Positions 12,675 to 23,846 are shown, numbered from the stretch's first letter. The stretch is 64,000 bases of DNA from Ephydatia muelleri (GCA_013339895.1 JABACO010000006.1:11498933-11562932), one strand, 5' to 3'. A program made the numbers and translations. The notes: generated by a model from the letters alone, not told the origin.

Positions 12675-12999
12675 GTAACACTAAAACCCACCTTGACCAC
12701 TGCTGATGTAATCTGGAGAGCCCCAAGGTCGGTTCTCAAACAGCCCACTTCTCCAAGTGTCTTCTCAATGGCCTCTCTCCTCTCCTAACCACAGTACCTC
12801 CAACAGTCAAACACAAATGCACATCACTTGTGAACACTCTTAAAACTATAAAGTCTCAGACAGTACTCTCCGTCAGACCTTCAAACGATGATCGTGCGCT
12901 CCCCGAGTCCAGTCTCGTCAGAGTTCGATGGTTTTTTAATGATCCACTTCGACTCGTCTTCTGAGGTAACCTACGAGAATGTTCCCCTGAACCCATTAT
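12675..12999. other. Spacer between the two MITE copies
   Basis: Nothing recognisable. It is short intergenic sequence separating two related MITE copies. Confidence 0.4.
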
Positions 13000-13265
13000 G
13001 TAAACTTACCGCGGGTGCAGACCTTACAGTTGTGGCTAGATAAGAACTCGCCACCTGAACACATGCAACAGCAAATAAAAAGGTGAGACAGTCGCTCCTT
13101 CATGACAGAAATTCTTGGCGATGTACATGTACACTTCATATACATGTTTTGAACACCAGTTTTGACTTTGTGCACAGATGGAGCGCTCAATTGACAGCGA
13201 CCGGGCTGGATTAGCGTCTCGACACTAACAGAAATCGTAAGATCTGCACCCATGGTAAAGTTTAT
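13000..13265. mobile_element. MITE copy B
   Basis: The same terminal inverted repeat as at 12355 (GTAAACTTACCGCGGGTGCA, mirrored by TGCACCCATGGTAAAGTTTA). It is about 54 bp shorter than copy A and internally diverged. A homopolymer C run of about 21 bp follows at 13370-13390. Confidence 0.72.
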
Positions 13266-13699
13266 GTAGTACAAAACCACCCTTGATGTAATCTGGTGGT
13301 TTACCTGGATGCTGAGCACTCCTCCAATTTTCCACTTCCCATACCATGGCTGCTCTCAAACAGCAACCCCCCCCCCCCCCCCCCCCCCCCTTCTTTTCTC
13401 AACAGCCTCTCCTCTCTTAAACCACAACACCTCCATATCTCACTACATGTAGCACACTTTTAAAACATGACCAGCACAAAAAGCATACCCAAGGTTACAC
13501 ACATGTACACTACCCAGCTTCAATCCAGCCATGGTATGTGTGTTGTGTGTGTGTGATATGGAGAGGTTGCTTCCTCAATTTCAAGCTTGGCTAATTGGTG
13601 CATGGTGCTCTGTATATACATATACATTTGCAAATGTACAAATGACTACATATAAAGATCGTTTGGGTATGCTGTATACACCCTACCAAGCTCCAAACA

Positions 13700-13990
13700 C
13701 TTTTGGTTATTGATTTTATGCTTTCTGATCTCAGCCTCCTCGGCTGCAGCCCCTTCAGAAGGCTTGCTGCTGTTAGGATTGAAGGAATTAAGGGAGAGGT
13801 CACCATGATGTCAAAGGCAGCATGTTTCCCTCTCTCCCAACTGAGGACAAGTACATCCTCTGGCCAGGTATGGCTTAGGTCAGGTGTAAGACCACTGCCA
13901 GACTCTACCCTCACTCCAAGGTGGGCACGATGGCAGAACTCAACAAACAGATGATTGTGGTGAGTGATGACACCTGCTTTAGAGAACAAG
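13700..13990 (-). pseudogene. Non-LTR retrotransposon (LINE) reverse-transcriptase C-terminal remnant
   Basis: The minus frame contains LFVEFCHRAHLGVRVESGSG, then a DVLVLSWERGKHAAFDIMVT stretch and SPLIPSIL. This follows the conserved pattern after the RT domain in animal non-LTR elements (D-V-L, AAFD, VTSPL). No upstream RT motifs are found nearby and the frame ends in unrelated sequence, so this is a short dead fragment. Confidence 0.6.
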
Positions 13991-15235
13991 GGGGAGGAAC
14001 CACTTGAGTGTGTACTCAAGCTCATAATGATTTTTTTTTTCACACTGCCAATCAAACAGTAGACAGCCTGCATAATGACCACAGTGCTGTATGTACCACA
14101 TTTCATAATTGCATTGATCTTAAAACCCCAGTGCAGCTGATGGCATGTGTACATGTAACCAGCTCAGCAAAAGGTCGCGGCATGCAGTCACTTTTAGAAA
14201 AGCCTACAAGTATAAGATGTGCATATCTCTACCACACACACATGCACATGGCTCTATGTATGTATACACGTAGCTGCATGACTACAACTTTGTCTCCCTC
14301 CCCCGGCCTCTCCCCCCCCTCACACACTATGCCCCAACGTATGTATGCCAGTGTGCACTGATGTATTCCTATTGCCAGGCTTGGCCTAATACATAATACC
14401 ATGCCTTCCCATATCCAAACCCTTTCTCCAAAAGCTTTGTCAATGTGTGGGTGCGTGGTATGGCATGCGTGTGTATGTGCGTATCACAAAGGGCGGATTG
14501 AAAGCTTGCGTTTGTCTACTCGGTGTCAACGCATGCATATTCAATAATGGTGGATGTAGTATGCATGTACAAGCCTTCTTATAGGTACACACACAGAGTG
14601 TAATACGTACTAAAGTAACTGTATAATATGAAAAGAAAAAGTGACTTGAAGAGTTATATCTTGAATTAAAGTTAACGTGATGCTTATTATTTTTTCCAAA
14701 TGGGGCCAGGGAACGAGTGAGGGTGTTACAAGAGTAGCGCCATATATGGCATTGGCTGCCATTTGTAATAGTAATCATTGAATCATGAGCACCATTGACG
14801 ATTATGATATAAATCCTCTAGGAACCGACAGGTTTAAGGTTAAAAATGATGTTTTTTACCAAAGTAAAACACGTTGGTGTATAGTGGACCAGAATCTGTT
14901 GCCACAAGTGAAAAATCCAACGAATCAAGATTTATAGCTGGTACAATACTGTAATTAGGTCAGAAAAACTGCATTTTATGTACTTGTCTACGGAAAGCAC
15001 TATTTTGCCTCCAGAGGAACCAACATAAAGGGGGTATTTTCTCTTTTTAGAATCTAAGACAGAGGATACTGAGCAACAAGCTTGAGTTGCCGCAAGTGAA
15101 GTATCATCTTGGAATAGTTAGTAATTATCAAGTATCGGTTTTTGCTGTACATTATTATTAGCCCCTATTCTTGAATATTTTATAAAAATGGATCACGGAT
15201 AATTCACAAAAAAAATCATATTAGTCTTTCTAAAT
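13991..15235. other. Gene-poor stretch with one small ORF
   Basis: Mostly unremarkable, with short T, G and CA runs. A 50-codon frame at 14785-14937 (plus) begins MSTIDDYDINPLGTDRFKVK and looks protein-like in composition. It could be an exon of the mobile-element gene whose C-terminal part follows at 15236. No splice connection is proven. Confidence 0.35.
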
Positions 15236-15499
15236 ATGTACAACAGAAATCATGTGATGGAATCTCAGAAACAAGTAACTTTTACAACTTTGGTGACCGC
15301 TCAAATTGGTGCTGATGTGCTGAAGAAAGATTTATTTAGGAAAAAGAGGAAAGGTGGTAAATTGGACCCAAAGTCGTATATAATAACAGCAAAGTATAGC
15401 AAGGGATGTTATTCATTGCGATCCGTTGACAATCCATTTGACTGCATTAAAAGTATGAATGGTGATGATCTAAAACTGTTCACAGCAAAAACAGATTGA
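15236..15499 (+). pseudogene. Integrase C-terminal-like fragment (GIN/KRBA2-type)
   Basis: An open frame of 87 codons. The part LDPKSYIITAKYSKGCYSLR...SMNGDDLKLFTA resembles the SH3-like tail after the catalytic core of GIN/KRBA2-type integrases (a G-Y-L turn followed by N-G-x-x-L-K). No catalytic core precedes it on this strand. The 3' end is mirrored by the hairpin at 15490-15590, which suggests inverted rearrangement. It may be unrelated to the minus-strand integrase at 16462-22335. Confidence 0.4.
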
Positions 15500-15590
15500 T
15501 GCATGTCACTAGAAATCAATAATAGGGTACTCATTTTTTGAAAAACGAGTGCCCTATTATTGATTTCTAGTGACACGCATCAATCTGTTT
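15490..15590. repeat. 50-bp-arm hairpin with almost no loop
   Basis: Positions 15490-15539 are mirrored by 15541-15590 with only a few mismatches (core: CACTAGAAATCAATAATAGG). The left arm covers the last codons and stop of the ORF at 15236-15499. A nearly loopless inverted repeat of this kind marks an inverted-duplication breakpoint. Confidence 0.8.
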
Positions 15591-16461
15591 CATTCACAAA
15601 ATCAACCTACACATCATCATCATTGTGAATTATCACCTCAGCATCCAAATCAGTTGCCATTTCAGAATGCTAGTCAAATAGAGTCTCAACAGCCCCTTCC
15701 CCATCCCTAAATCAACAGCCATGTCCACCAATAAATCCTGAACAGTCCATGTCATCCACTCCACCAGCCTACCAGCCTCTCTCAACAACAGTCCACTCCA
15801 CCAGCCTCTCCACCACAATCCACTAAAACAGTCTCTCCACAACAGTCCACTCTAGATAAAGATGATTTCTATACAAGGTTTGGTGGTACAAGTTTGCAGT
15901 ATCTCTATTATTTGGCTATATTTTCATACCTTGTATCACATATGTAGCCCTGAAGACAGAACACTGTTTGTCATTTTGAAAGAAATGGATAGGTTAAGGG
16001 TAAGTGAGTGTATTTGGAATAACATAATACAACCCCTCACTGCCATAGTTAGAGCTCACTGCCATCATCCTGGGTGACACAAGTTCGGAGCTGCGTAAAT
16101 TATATTGGCACGGCACAAAACATAATGCATGCACACACAAATAGCTTGAAATAGTGTTTGGGACATCTAACCCACACTTCTGGTGCATGTGTCAGGAAGT
16201 ATGACAGAGGGATTAGTGACCAACACAACAATAGATCTATTCCAACTATGTTTCGGGATATGCATGTTTGTCACAGTACATAAGAATTGAATCATCCATA
16301 ACTTTATTATAATGTAATAAGAGAATCATGATTATATACCTGTGCAAGATTTTTTAGTCTTTCACTGGTTACCTTTGTCATGTGGCCAGGTACATGCATT
16401 CTCCACAGTCATACTATGCAAAAAAAAGCATTTAAGTGAAGAGGTAAGGAACTCAGTTGGC
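15591..16461. other. Spacer, degenerate sequence
   Basis: No supported gene. The plus strand at 15700-15860 is rich in CAA/CCA codon-like triplets (Gln/Pro/Ser-rich in pieces, frame broken), ending near STLDKDDFYTRFGG. This may be remnants of a coding region. The rest shows nothing. Confidence 0.35.
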
Positions 16462-16905
16462 TTACGTCAATAACTTGTCAGGTGACACAGGATTCAAATC
16501 AATATCGATAGGTAAAGTAGCTTTGTCCCCAAGCATTACTCCATATGGTGTGTAGTAACTGAACTCATGACAGGATGTGTTATAAGCAAACACTGCTGAA
16601 TCAAGAAATTTATCCCACAGTTCTTTCTGTCCTGCAACTGCTTTCACAAGCATCATTTGCAATGTTCGATTAAATCTTTCATCAAGTCCGTTAGACAAAA
16701 AACTTTAGTTGAAGAAATAAAATAATTGTATATATCTGTGGATTGTAGGGTGTGATTAGGCAATGTTTTATCACCAAACGTTTCATAATTTCAGAATTTA
16801 ACTTACCTTTACCAGAAGTCATTACTTGAGGCAGTCCCATTCGCAGGAAAATCAATATATTAAGATAAGTAGTAAAACGAATACGTAATGATATGTAATG
16901 ATAAT

Positions 16906-17016
16906 TGTAGTAACTCGGCTAAAGTACCAATTTTAATCTGTCAAAATCCAATGCGGCAACACTTAAATACTAGCATGCGCATGCGCGTTGCATAATATAA
17001 TACATCAGTTATCACA
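16906..17016 (-). repeat. 3' LTR (left copy)
   Basis: A 111-bp direct repeat beginning TGTAGTAACTCGGCTAAAG on the plus strand and ending in TATCACA. It is intact, with TG...CA boundaries. The right copy lacks 11 bp in the middle and is interrupted near its outer end. Confidence 0.88.
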
Positions 17017-17029
17017 TCTTTCTTCCTTC

Positions 17030-19735
17030 TCAAGAAAACCCTGCTTGATACCGTTCAGGCAGCCGTCTGTTCCTGCTGGGATATCTTCGGTCTGGTGCTT
17101 GTTGCACGATGACTGGTGGGCGGGCTTCTTGATCTATTTCTTCGTCAATCTCAGGCTCATCGCCCACCACCGAATTATTGGCATCTTCCTCTTGCTCATC
17201 TTGTGCTCCATTATTGAGCTCTGGATCTTCTGCAGCCACATCAGTCGATAATCTGTCTCACATCCACGTATCATCAGCCTCGCCTGCTCGCTTCCTTAGT
17301 TGATCTTGGTGTCTTCTGCACACAATCCCATTTTCTAACACCACATCAAACGATAATGGCCCCTTGCATTTTGTGATTTTCCCAGGCACCCATTTCCATC
17401 TGCCCCCCCGCGCATAATATTTCACATATACGCTTTCCTGTTCTTGAAAACTCCTTTCAACTGCATTGGTATCGTGTGCTGCCTTTTGTCCCTGCTGCCT
17501 CCTTTCCACTCTTTCCGCTAAATTTGGATGCAATGCATCTAAACGGGATCGGAGCCTTCTGCCATACAGAAGTTCAGCAGGAGAGACACCAGTGGTCGTC
17601 TGGGGGGGTAATTCTGTACTGAAATAAGAATCTTGCCAACTTATCTCTGAGTGTTCCAGTTGTCATCTTCTTTACTCCCTGCTTCACAGTTTGCACAGCC
17701 CTTTCTGCCATTCCGTTAGAAGACGGATGATGTGGTGCTGACCTAATGTGTGTCACACAATTATTTTTAAGGAAGTCATGAAACTCCCTGCTTGAAAAAC
17801 ATGGCCCATTATCCGTCATCACTGTTTCTGGTATTCCAAACCTTGAAAATATTGTTCGCAGTCGCTGGATAGTTGCCTCTGCAGTAGCATCTTTCCCGAC
17901 CTCCACTTCGATCCACTTTGAATGAGCATCAATCACCACCAGCAACATCTGCCCTTCGACAGGGCCTGCATAATCTATGTGTAATCTTGCCCATGGTCTG
18001 GTAGGCCAACTCCAAGGTTGTAAGGGAGCCACTGGTGGTGATGGTCTTGCAGCCTGACACTGAGGACATTTGGAAACCAGCATTTCAATATCTTTATCTA
18101 TTCCCGGCCACCATACAAATGTTCTAGACAAGCTTTTCATTCTAGATATTCCTGGGTGTCCCCCATGCAACTCTTGTAATACATAATTTCTTCCTTTTTC
18201 TGGGACAACCACCCGATTACCCCAAAGGATACAACCATCATGAGTTGATAGCTCCATTCGACGTTGCCAGAAAGATAACAGGGTCTGTGATGCACCTGAA
18301 GGCGGATGTAGTGGCCACCCTGCCAATATATACTGCAACACTTGTGACATAATTGGATCTTTCTTAGTCCAATGCTTCACTTGTGAACAGTCTACTGGTG
18401 AGTCCTTTAGACTTTCAAAAAGTAGGACCAATTCTGTGGGTATTTCTTCTTCCTCTTCAATTTGCTTCCTGTCCATTGGTAGCCGGCTCAATGCATCTGC
18501 ATTACCATGCTCTTCAGTTTCCTTGAAAACCAACTTGTACTTGTACACTGCTAGAGTCATTATCCACCTTTGTATTCTCCCTGACACCTGCATAGGGATT
18601 CCCCTTTGGGGGTCAAATAGCTGCAACAATGGCTTGTGATCTGTTACAATTGTAAAATTTCTTCCATATAAATACAAATGAAACCGCTTTACACCAAATA
18701 TGCAAGCAAGCCCCTCCTTTTCAAGTTGTGAATAGTTTTTTTCTGCACTAGACAGTGTACGAGAAGCAAATGCAATGGGTCGATCTGTACCATCTGACAT
18801 TTTATGGGACAGTACGGCACCCACACCATAAGATGAAGCATCACATGCTAAAATCAATTCCTTATTGGGGTCAAAATGTACAAGTACCTTGGCAGACAGT
18901 AGCAAATTCTTTGAGTTCTCAAAGGCCATTTTCTCCTTCTGTGTCCAATTCCATGGAATCTTAGCCTGCAGTAGCCTGTACAATTGTGCCAGCATGGTTG
19001 CCATGCGTGGAAGAAACCGAGAGTAGTATGTCAGAAGCCCCAAATACGATTTTAACTCTGTTATATTCTTAGGCTCTGGTGCATTCTTCACTGCTTCTAC
19101 CTTTTCTGCCAAGGGATGAATACCATTTTTATCAATTTTGTATCCCAAATACACAACTGACTCCTGCAAAAAGAAGCATTTATCTTTGTTGAGGTGAATA
19201 CCAGCTTCTTTTAACTTATACAGAACTTTTTCAAGTGTCTCCAAATGTTCTTTGTCAGTACTGCCTGTTATTAAAATGTCATCAATATACACAATCACCT
19301 TTGGGATCCCCTGAAGTAACTGTCCATTATCCTCTGAAATATACTAGGAGCTGATGACACCCCAAAAGGCATCCTAGTATATTGGAATAATCCTTTATGT
19401 GTATTAATTACCATAAATTTTCTGGAAGCCTCATCCAGTTGGACCTGCAGATATGCTTTACTCAAATCTAACTTGGTAAACCTTTCCCCACCTGCCAATG
19501 AGGCCAATATATCTTCATTTTTTGGCAGTGGATACCATTCAGTTTCTAAGGCCTGGTTTACAGTTAGCCGGAAGTCACCACATATTCTAATAGATTGATC
19601 AGGCTTAACCACAGGAACAATTGGTGCTGCCCACTCCGACAGTTCAACTGGTTGTAATATACCCTCTTGAACTAGTTTATTCAGTTCTTTCTCAATCTTT
19701 TCTTTAATGGCATATGGCCTGGTCGAGCTTTGCAA
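17030..19735 (-). pseudogene. pol of the LTR element: RT, RNase H, integrase
   Basis: Pieces in order: 19735-19295 holds RT motifs (RICGDFRLTVNQ, TKLDLSKAYLQV, MPFGVSSAPSIFQR). Then 19298-17574 holds the YIDDIL active site, RNase H (LACDASSYGVGAVLS, VTDHKPLL), the HHCC zinc finger (HGGHPG...CPQCQ) and the DDE integrase core (HIDYAG, TDNG, GMAERAVQ). Next, 17533-17258 is an integrase tail, and 17239-17030 is an acidic tail ending in a PSRNRRLPERYQAGF-like stretch. Frame breaks occur near 19300, within the G run near 17605, and as an in-frame TGA near 17256. The catalytic residues are visible but the polyprotein cannot be translated through. Confidence 0.88.
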
Positions 19736-20376
19736 AATCGAGGTACTGCATTTTCTTTCATAACTAGTTTTGCTTCATAGCCTAGCACTGTACCTAGCCC
19801 TTCATTAAACACCATTTCATACTTTGTCAATACATTTTCTAATGAAGCACCCTTCTGTATAACAAACAAAGACTTCCAGTCAATCCTAAAGCGGTATAGC
19901 CAGTCTCTCCCCAAAAGTGATGGTCCTGCTCCCTCCAACACAATTACTGACAATTTATCTGTTTGGTTAATGTACTTCACGTCTGCTTCCCATTTACCTA
20001 TCACTTTTAATGACTCACCAGAATATGTACACAACCGAATTCCTGACCTCTCTAAGACCTTCCCTGACCATAGGCGCCGGAATGTTGATTCCGAAACAAT
20101 AGATACAGCGGCTCCTGTGTCTAGCTCCATTGTGACCAATACTCCATCGATAGACACCTGCAATTGAATGGGTTCGTTATTGATTTTGCATAATACACCT
20201 TGTATACGCAATTGTTGGAGTGCGTTAGTACTGTCTCCTTCCTCCTCTAGGTCTTCTGACTCCTCGCAACACCTGTACTCCTCGCCGAGATGGCTGCATT
20301 CCCCCAGCCTTCGCTTGTACTTGTTTACACGCCCTCCGGATATGACCTCTTTTGCCACACCCAAAACACTCAGCAC
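19681..20376 (-). pseudogene. Aspartic protease region of the LTR element
   Basis: A retropepsin-like core is visible, with MELDTGAAVSIVS as the active-site loop and a downstream SLLGRDWL motif typical of Gypsy proteases. The frame runs into the start of RT and then shifts near 19715 relative to the RT frame. Role in an active element: cleavage of the polyprotein. Here it is part of a decayed copy. Confidence 0.85.
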
Positions 20377-20671
20377 TTCGATGTGGGCACTTATCAGGAG
20401 CGTGGTCCCTCCGCAGACACCTGTAACACCTCGGGGTTCCAGTTCCAGGACCTGTTCTCCACTGAGGTCGTCCAGGAGTTACAGCATGTACCTGTTGGTT
20501 TTGGTGCTCGGCCAACGCCTGAGAGCGTCCACTGTGTATTTCTTTTGCGCACCGTTCTGCCACTTCGCAACCTTGGGAAATCTTAAGGGCTGAATCAAAC
20601 GTCAAATTTACCTCAACTAAGAGTCTCTTTTGCACTCGCTCGTCGTTAATGCCACATACTAGTCTGTCTCG

Positions 20672-20695
20672 CCAGAGATCATATATAATCTCTGG
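20672..20695. mobile_element. Micro-palindrome insert B in gag
   Basis: A 24-bp imperfect palindrome, CCAGAGATC...AATCTCTGG, flanked on both sides by TCTCG (67-71 and 96-100 of 20600). With its duplicated flank it adds 29 bp and shifts the gag frame. Confidence 0.7.
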
Positions 20696-20715
20696 TCTCG
20701 CAGCATATCGTTAAG

Positions 20716-20734
20716 GCAAATATATGATCTCTGG
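20716..20734. mobile_element. Micro-palindrome insert A in gag (partial)
   Basis: A 19-bp segment ending ATATGATCTCTGG, the same right half as inserts B and C, with a decayed left half. It is flanked by TTAAG on both sides (20711-20715 and 20735-20739). With its flank it adds 24 bp and keeps frame. Confidence 0.6.
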
Positions 20735-20984
20735 TTAAGGGCATCACCAAACTCACACTTCCGAGCTAGCTCCTTAAGCTGCGTTACGTACACACTTACA
20801 AACTCGCCTTGTTGCCTGACCCTGCTATGGAACCTGTACCGCTGGACTATTACCGGCGGCTTGGGACTTAAATGCTCTGCCATCAATTTTATCAGTTCAT
20901 CGTACGTCTTGCCTCCCGGTGTCTCTGGCGCAACCAGACTAGCTAGCGTCTGGTACGCTTTCGGCCCTATGGTGGAAAGAAGAA

Positions 20985-21009
20985 CCAGAGATCATTATAT
21001 GATCTCTGG
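20985..21009. mobile_element. Micro-palindrome insert C in gag
   Basis: A 25-bp near-perfect palindrome, CCAGAGATC...GATCTCTGG, flanked by AAGAA at 20980-20984 and again at 21010-21014. The insert plus duplication is 30 bp and introduces a stop in the gag frame. Confidence 0.75.
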
Positions 21010-21159
21010 AAGAACTGAGCGCTTCTTACTTGCATCATTCACTCCGTTAGCCCCGAAAAAGTGCCCAAGCCTTTCGACGTATTGTGACCAGTCTTCCTCC
21101 CCCTCCACATATTCTCCAACCGCTCCAAAGAATGCCATGAACACCCTCGTCGCCAGTTA

Positions 21160-22063
21160 TGTAGTAACTCGGCTAAAGTACCAATTTTAATCTGTCAAAA
21201 TCCAATGCGGCACTAGCATGCGCATGCGCGTTGCATAATATAATACATCAGTTCACGCGAAAATGATAACATATAAAATGTTATATAAATGCTTCTCGTT
21301 TGAATCGTTATATCTTCCGAACGGTAAACGCTATCAACATCCTATTTTCAACACTTCATACCACACCATTTCTCTATGGTAAAATACGTTTTGGGATCTT
21401 GCACTTGCTCCTTGCCAGTATTGCAACGTTCAATACCCCACCGGGTTCAAACCCGCCATAACTTTCTGTAGGAGCAATGAAATCGCTTCAAATTCGGTAT
21501 GTAGGTAGAGAGGTCCTATACCTATCGATTTGTTCTGTTCGTTAATTTGTATGCTATCTGTTACGGAGATACAGTTGAATAAACTACGTGCACGTTTTCC
21601 CGCTTGATTCGCGCCAATGTAATGATCCCCGCCTCCCCATACATTGAGCGGAGCGCAATTTGCTCAAATCATTGGCGCGAAACGAGCGCGAAAATGTGCA
21701 CGTAGTTTGTTCAACTGTATCTCCGTAACGGATTGCATTAAAATTAACGAACAGAACAAATAGATAGATATAGGACCTCTCCACCTAAAAACCGAATTTA
21801 AAGCGATTTGATTACTCCTACAGAAAGTTATGGCGGGTTTGAACCCGGTGGGGTATCGAACGTTGCAATACTGGCAAGGAGCAAGTGCAAGACCCCAAAC
21901 ATATTTTGCCATAGAGAAATGGTGTGGTATGAAGTGTTGAAAATAGGATGTTGATAGCGTTAACCGTTCGGAAGATATAGCGATTCAAACGAGAAGCATT
22001 TATATAACATTTTATATATAAATGCGAGTTATCATTTTCGCGTGAACTGTCCCAGTTATCACA
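21160..22063 (-). repeat. 5' LTR (right copy), interrupted by the MITE
   Basis: The LTR body is 21160-21253 and the last 11 bp (CAGTTATCACA) are displaced to 22053-22063 by the MITE insertion. It lacks 11 bp present in the left LTR. Confidence 0.82.
21249..22049. mobile_element. 800-bp palindromic MITE inside the right LTR
   Basis: Two arms of about 400 bp, mirrored around about 21649, with ends CAGTTCACGCG and CGCGTGAACTG. The arms differ at scattered bases. CAGTT occurs at the left junction (21249-21253) and again at 22053-22057, where the LTR sequence resumes, so CAGTT is the probable target duplication. No ORF. A related but diverged palindrome lies at 27688-28185. Confidence 0.85.
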
Positions 22064-22335
22064 ATAAATTTTTGAATCACCTTGTACTTGATGGGCCTTG
22101 CTTTAACCCATTTAGAGAAATAATCACTCAAAGTATGAATTTACCTAACAAAAAAGGATGGCACCATACATCAGTATGCTGCATGTACTTTTACTAATGA
22201 ATCACATCATATGATGTACGCACATATCACACTTATGGGCATACCTGATAACTTGATGAAATAGGTGATATTGGTCCAATGAAATCAATTACTACATGAT
22301 AGCATGCTGTATAAACAGGGTGCAGTTCAGTAACT

Positions 22336-23846
22336 GCCAGTTATGCTGAATGCCTTTGACAACAAACTTCACAGGACGATACCTTGAATTACATGCAAGC
22401 AAACATGTAAGGAAACTGGATTCCAACCAGAGTATGACGACAGCATATCTCCTGATGCCTACCAGTTGAATAACTTTATTGTTAAGCCCTTTTCACGTGA
22501 AACGTTCTCTAAGTTCTCTTACAGTAATTGTTCGTTTTATGCCCAGATGGAGGATCGTTTGTTTCTCAGTGGTATCATCAATCAACTTTAATCTGTGTTT
22601 TGAGTAATGGAGTTTCTAACTAGGCTTCGCAAATGATATCAGTTAAAAAAAAAATATTCCGTTAGGTTCACATATTAAAAGAAATAGCATTGGGTACGCA
22701 GCAAGCCACAACATTATCGTAGAGCAATTACACAGGGTAGCTTTCATGGTACGCTGCTCTGTACTGGCAATTCCTAGATCATTATCACTCCAATGCTACA
22801 GCCCATGCCGTAGTTCGTAACCTACCGCACTCGTCCCTTAGTCTTCTTTTCCATTCACGCTTCGCCATTCCATATTTAAAAAAAAAAAAAAGAAAAAAAA
22901 GGGTCTGTTTTTGTTCTTATGGACCACTTCTTGTTCAAGGTACATCCCTCTGGTACCAACTCTGTATTCACCTTGTAATCGTACGCTTGCTCCAGAAGAT
23001 CGGCAAGGCACCAAAATACAGCCAGATAGTGTAGGACAAAGTGGGAGTCGATAGTTGGTAAGTTATAACAATTTGGGGTTTATGATATAAACTTAAATCC
23101 ACAAGGGTAAAATCGTTCCAATTAGACATAATTACGCGCGAAAGTAATGAAGTTTTTGTCTTGATTTATGTTTATGAGTGCTTGCAATGAAAAATATAAT
23201 TCACATTCAGACCTATTGTACTATTTTATAAGATCATTTAAAATTCAATTGGAAATAAAACGCCGCGAATGTACATCATTAAAGGGTAAATGTAATTACA
23301 CAATGATTCCGTAGAGCTATTCTGTGAACAAAATTGCCGATGTCATTAGGCTGGAGCCTCTAAAGCGCTGTTGCTGTAATTATAGCTCACTATTGCTTCA
23401 CTTTGTGTGCATGGATATTTATCTCTGTATACACTTGTGCGAGAAAAGACTTGCTGAAATGACAATGACGAGGTATTGCATGTACACCCCGACATGAGTA
23501 GTAGCATATATGTACTATAAAAAATTTGAAATTTGAAATCAAGGAAATTTAAAGATGCATTAAATTCCAGTTGGAATAATGTACTGACCACTTTTGGCAT
23601 CAGAGTAGGTAACCACCAACTCATTTTACCTCCCATTTCAGGAATATGGATGAAATGTACTTACCACTTTTGGCATCATTGTACCAATGCATTCATGGTA
23701 CTATCTGCATGCATGCACAGGACGATCTTCATTGCTACACTTCATTTCATGATTAGTTGACTACATAAAAAGCTGCAATGCAGAATGTTCAAACATACAT
23801 GTATACTCATCTAAATGAGTCCTGTACAGATCTTTATTTTCTCAGA
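22336..23846. other. Intergenic stretch between integrase remnant and receptor 2
   Basis: No gene is supported. The A-rich tract at 22876-22900 and the CCACAAGGGTAAAATCG sequence at 23100-23116 are notable. The latter resembles the end of the MITE at 27688-28185 and may be a solo terminal repeat. A short internal duplication (CCACTTTTGGCATCA) occurs at 23589 and 23662. The receptor 2 3'UTR probably lies at the right end. Confidence 0.5.

Larger units (their letters stand above)
20225..21138 (-). pseudogene. gag of the LTR element, broken by tiny palindromic inserts
   Basis: The likely start is the ATG at 21138, directly after the primer-binding site (reads MAFFGAVGEY...). Capsid-type sequence follows (HLSPKPPVIVQRYRFHSRVR, then LKELARKCEFG). 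The C-terminal end has two CCHC zinc knuckles: CYRCLRRDHAPDKC and CFGCGKRGHIRRAC. Three short palindromic insertions at 20985-21009, about 20716-20734 and 20672-20695 interrupt the frame. One brings an in-frame stop and one shifts the frame. Confidence 0.85.
16906..22063 (-). mobile_element. Ty3/Gypsy-type LTR retrotransposon with very short LTRs, degenerate
   Basis: The LTRs are TGTAGTAACTCGG...GTTATCACA on the plus strand, giving TG...CA ends. The left copy is 16906-17016 (111 bp). The right copy is 21160-21253 plus its displaced end 22053-22063, because a palindromic MITE sits inside it. The flanks ATAAT (left) and ATAAA (right) look like a 5-bp target duplication with one change. Just inside the right LTR, reading minus, TGGCGACGAGGGTG is a primer-binding site of the tRNA-Ser type used by some animal Gypsy elements. 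A purine-rich tract (AAGGAAGAAAGATG) precedes the left LTR. The LTRs differ by an 11-bp deletion, so the insertion is not recent. The coding order gag-PR-RT-RH-IN is that of Ty3/Gypsy. Confidence 0.9.
16462..22335 (-). pseudogene. Intron-containing GIN/KRBA2-type integrase, split by an LTR element
   Basis: Four pieces line up on the minus strand. (1) 22320-22240 reads HPVYTACYHVVIDFIGPISP and has a donor CAG|GTATGC. (2) After an acceptor near 22160 comes IHTLSDYFSKWVKARPIKYK, ending at 22064. (3) Across the LTR element, 16850-16800 reads FLRMGLPQVMTSGK and ends at a GTAAG donor. (4) 16700-16462 reads NGLDERFNRTLQ, then LWDKFLDSAVFAYN. Together they give an rve-type integrase core: the first Asp is in VIDFIG, the second Asp is apparently replaced (MTSGK where T-D-x-G is usual), and Glu is in GLDERFNRT. 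A stop lies upstream of piece 1. Introns inside an integrase point to a Ginger-type DNA transposon or a domesticated relative rather than a retroelement. The missing Asp and the insertion make it dead. Confidence 0.6.
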
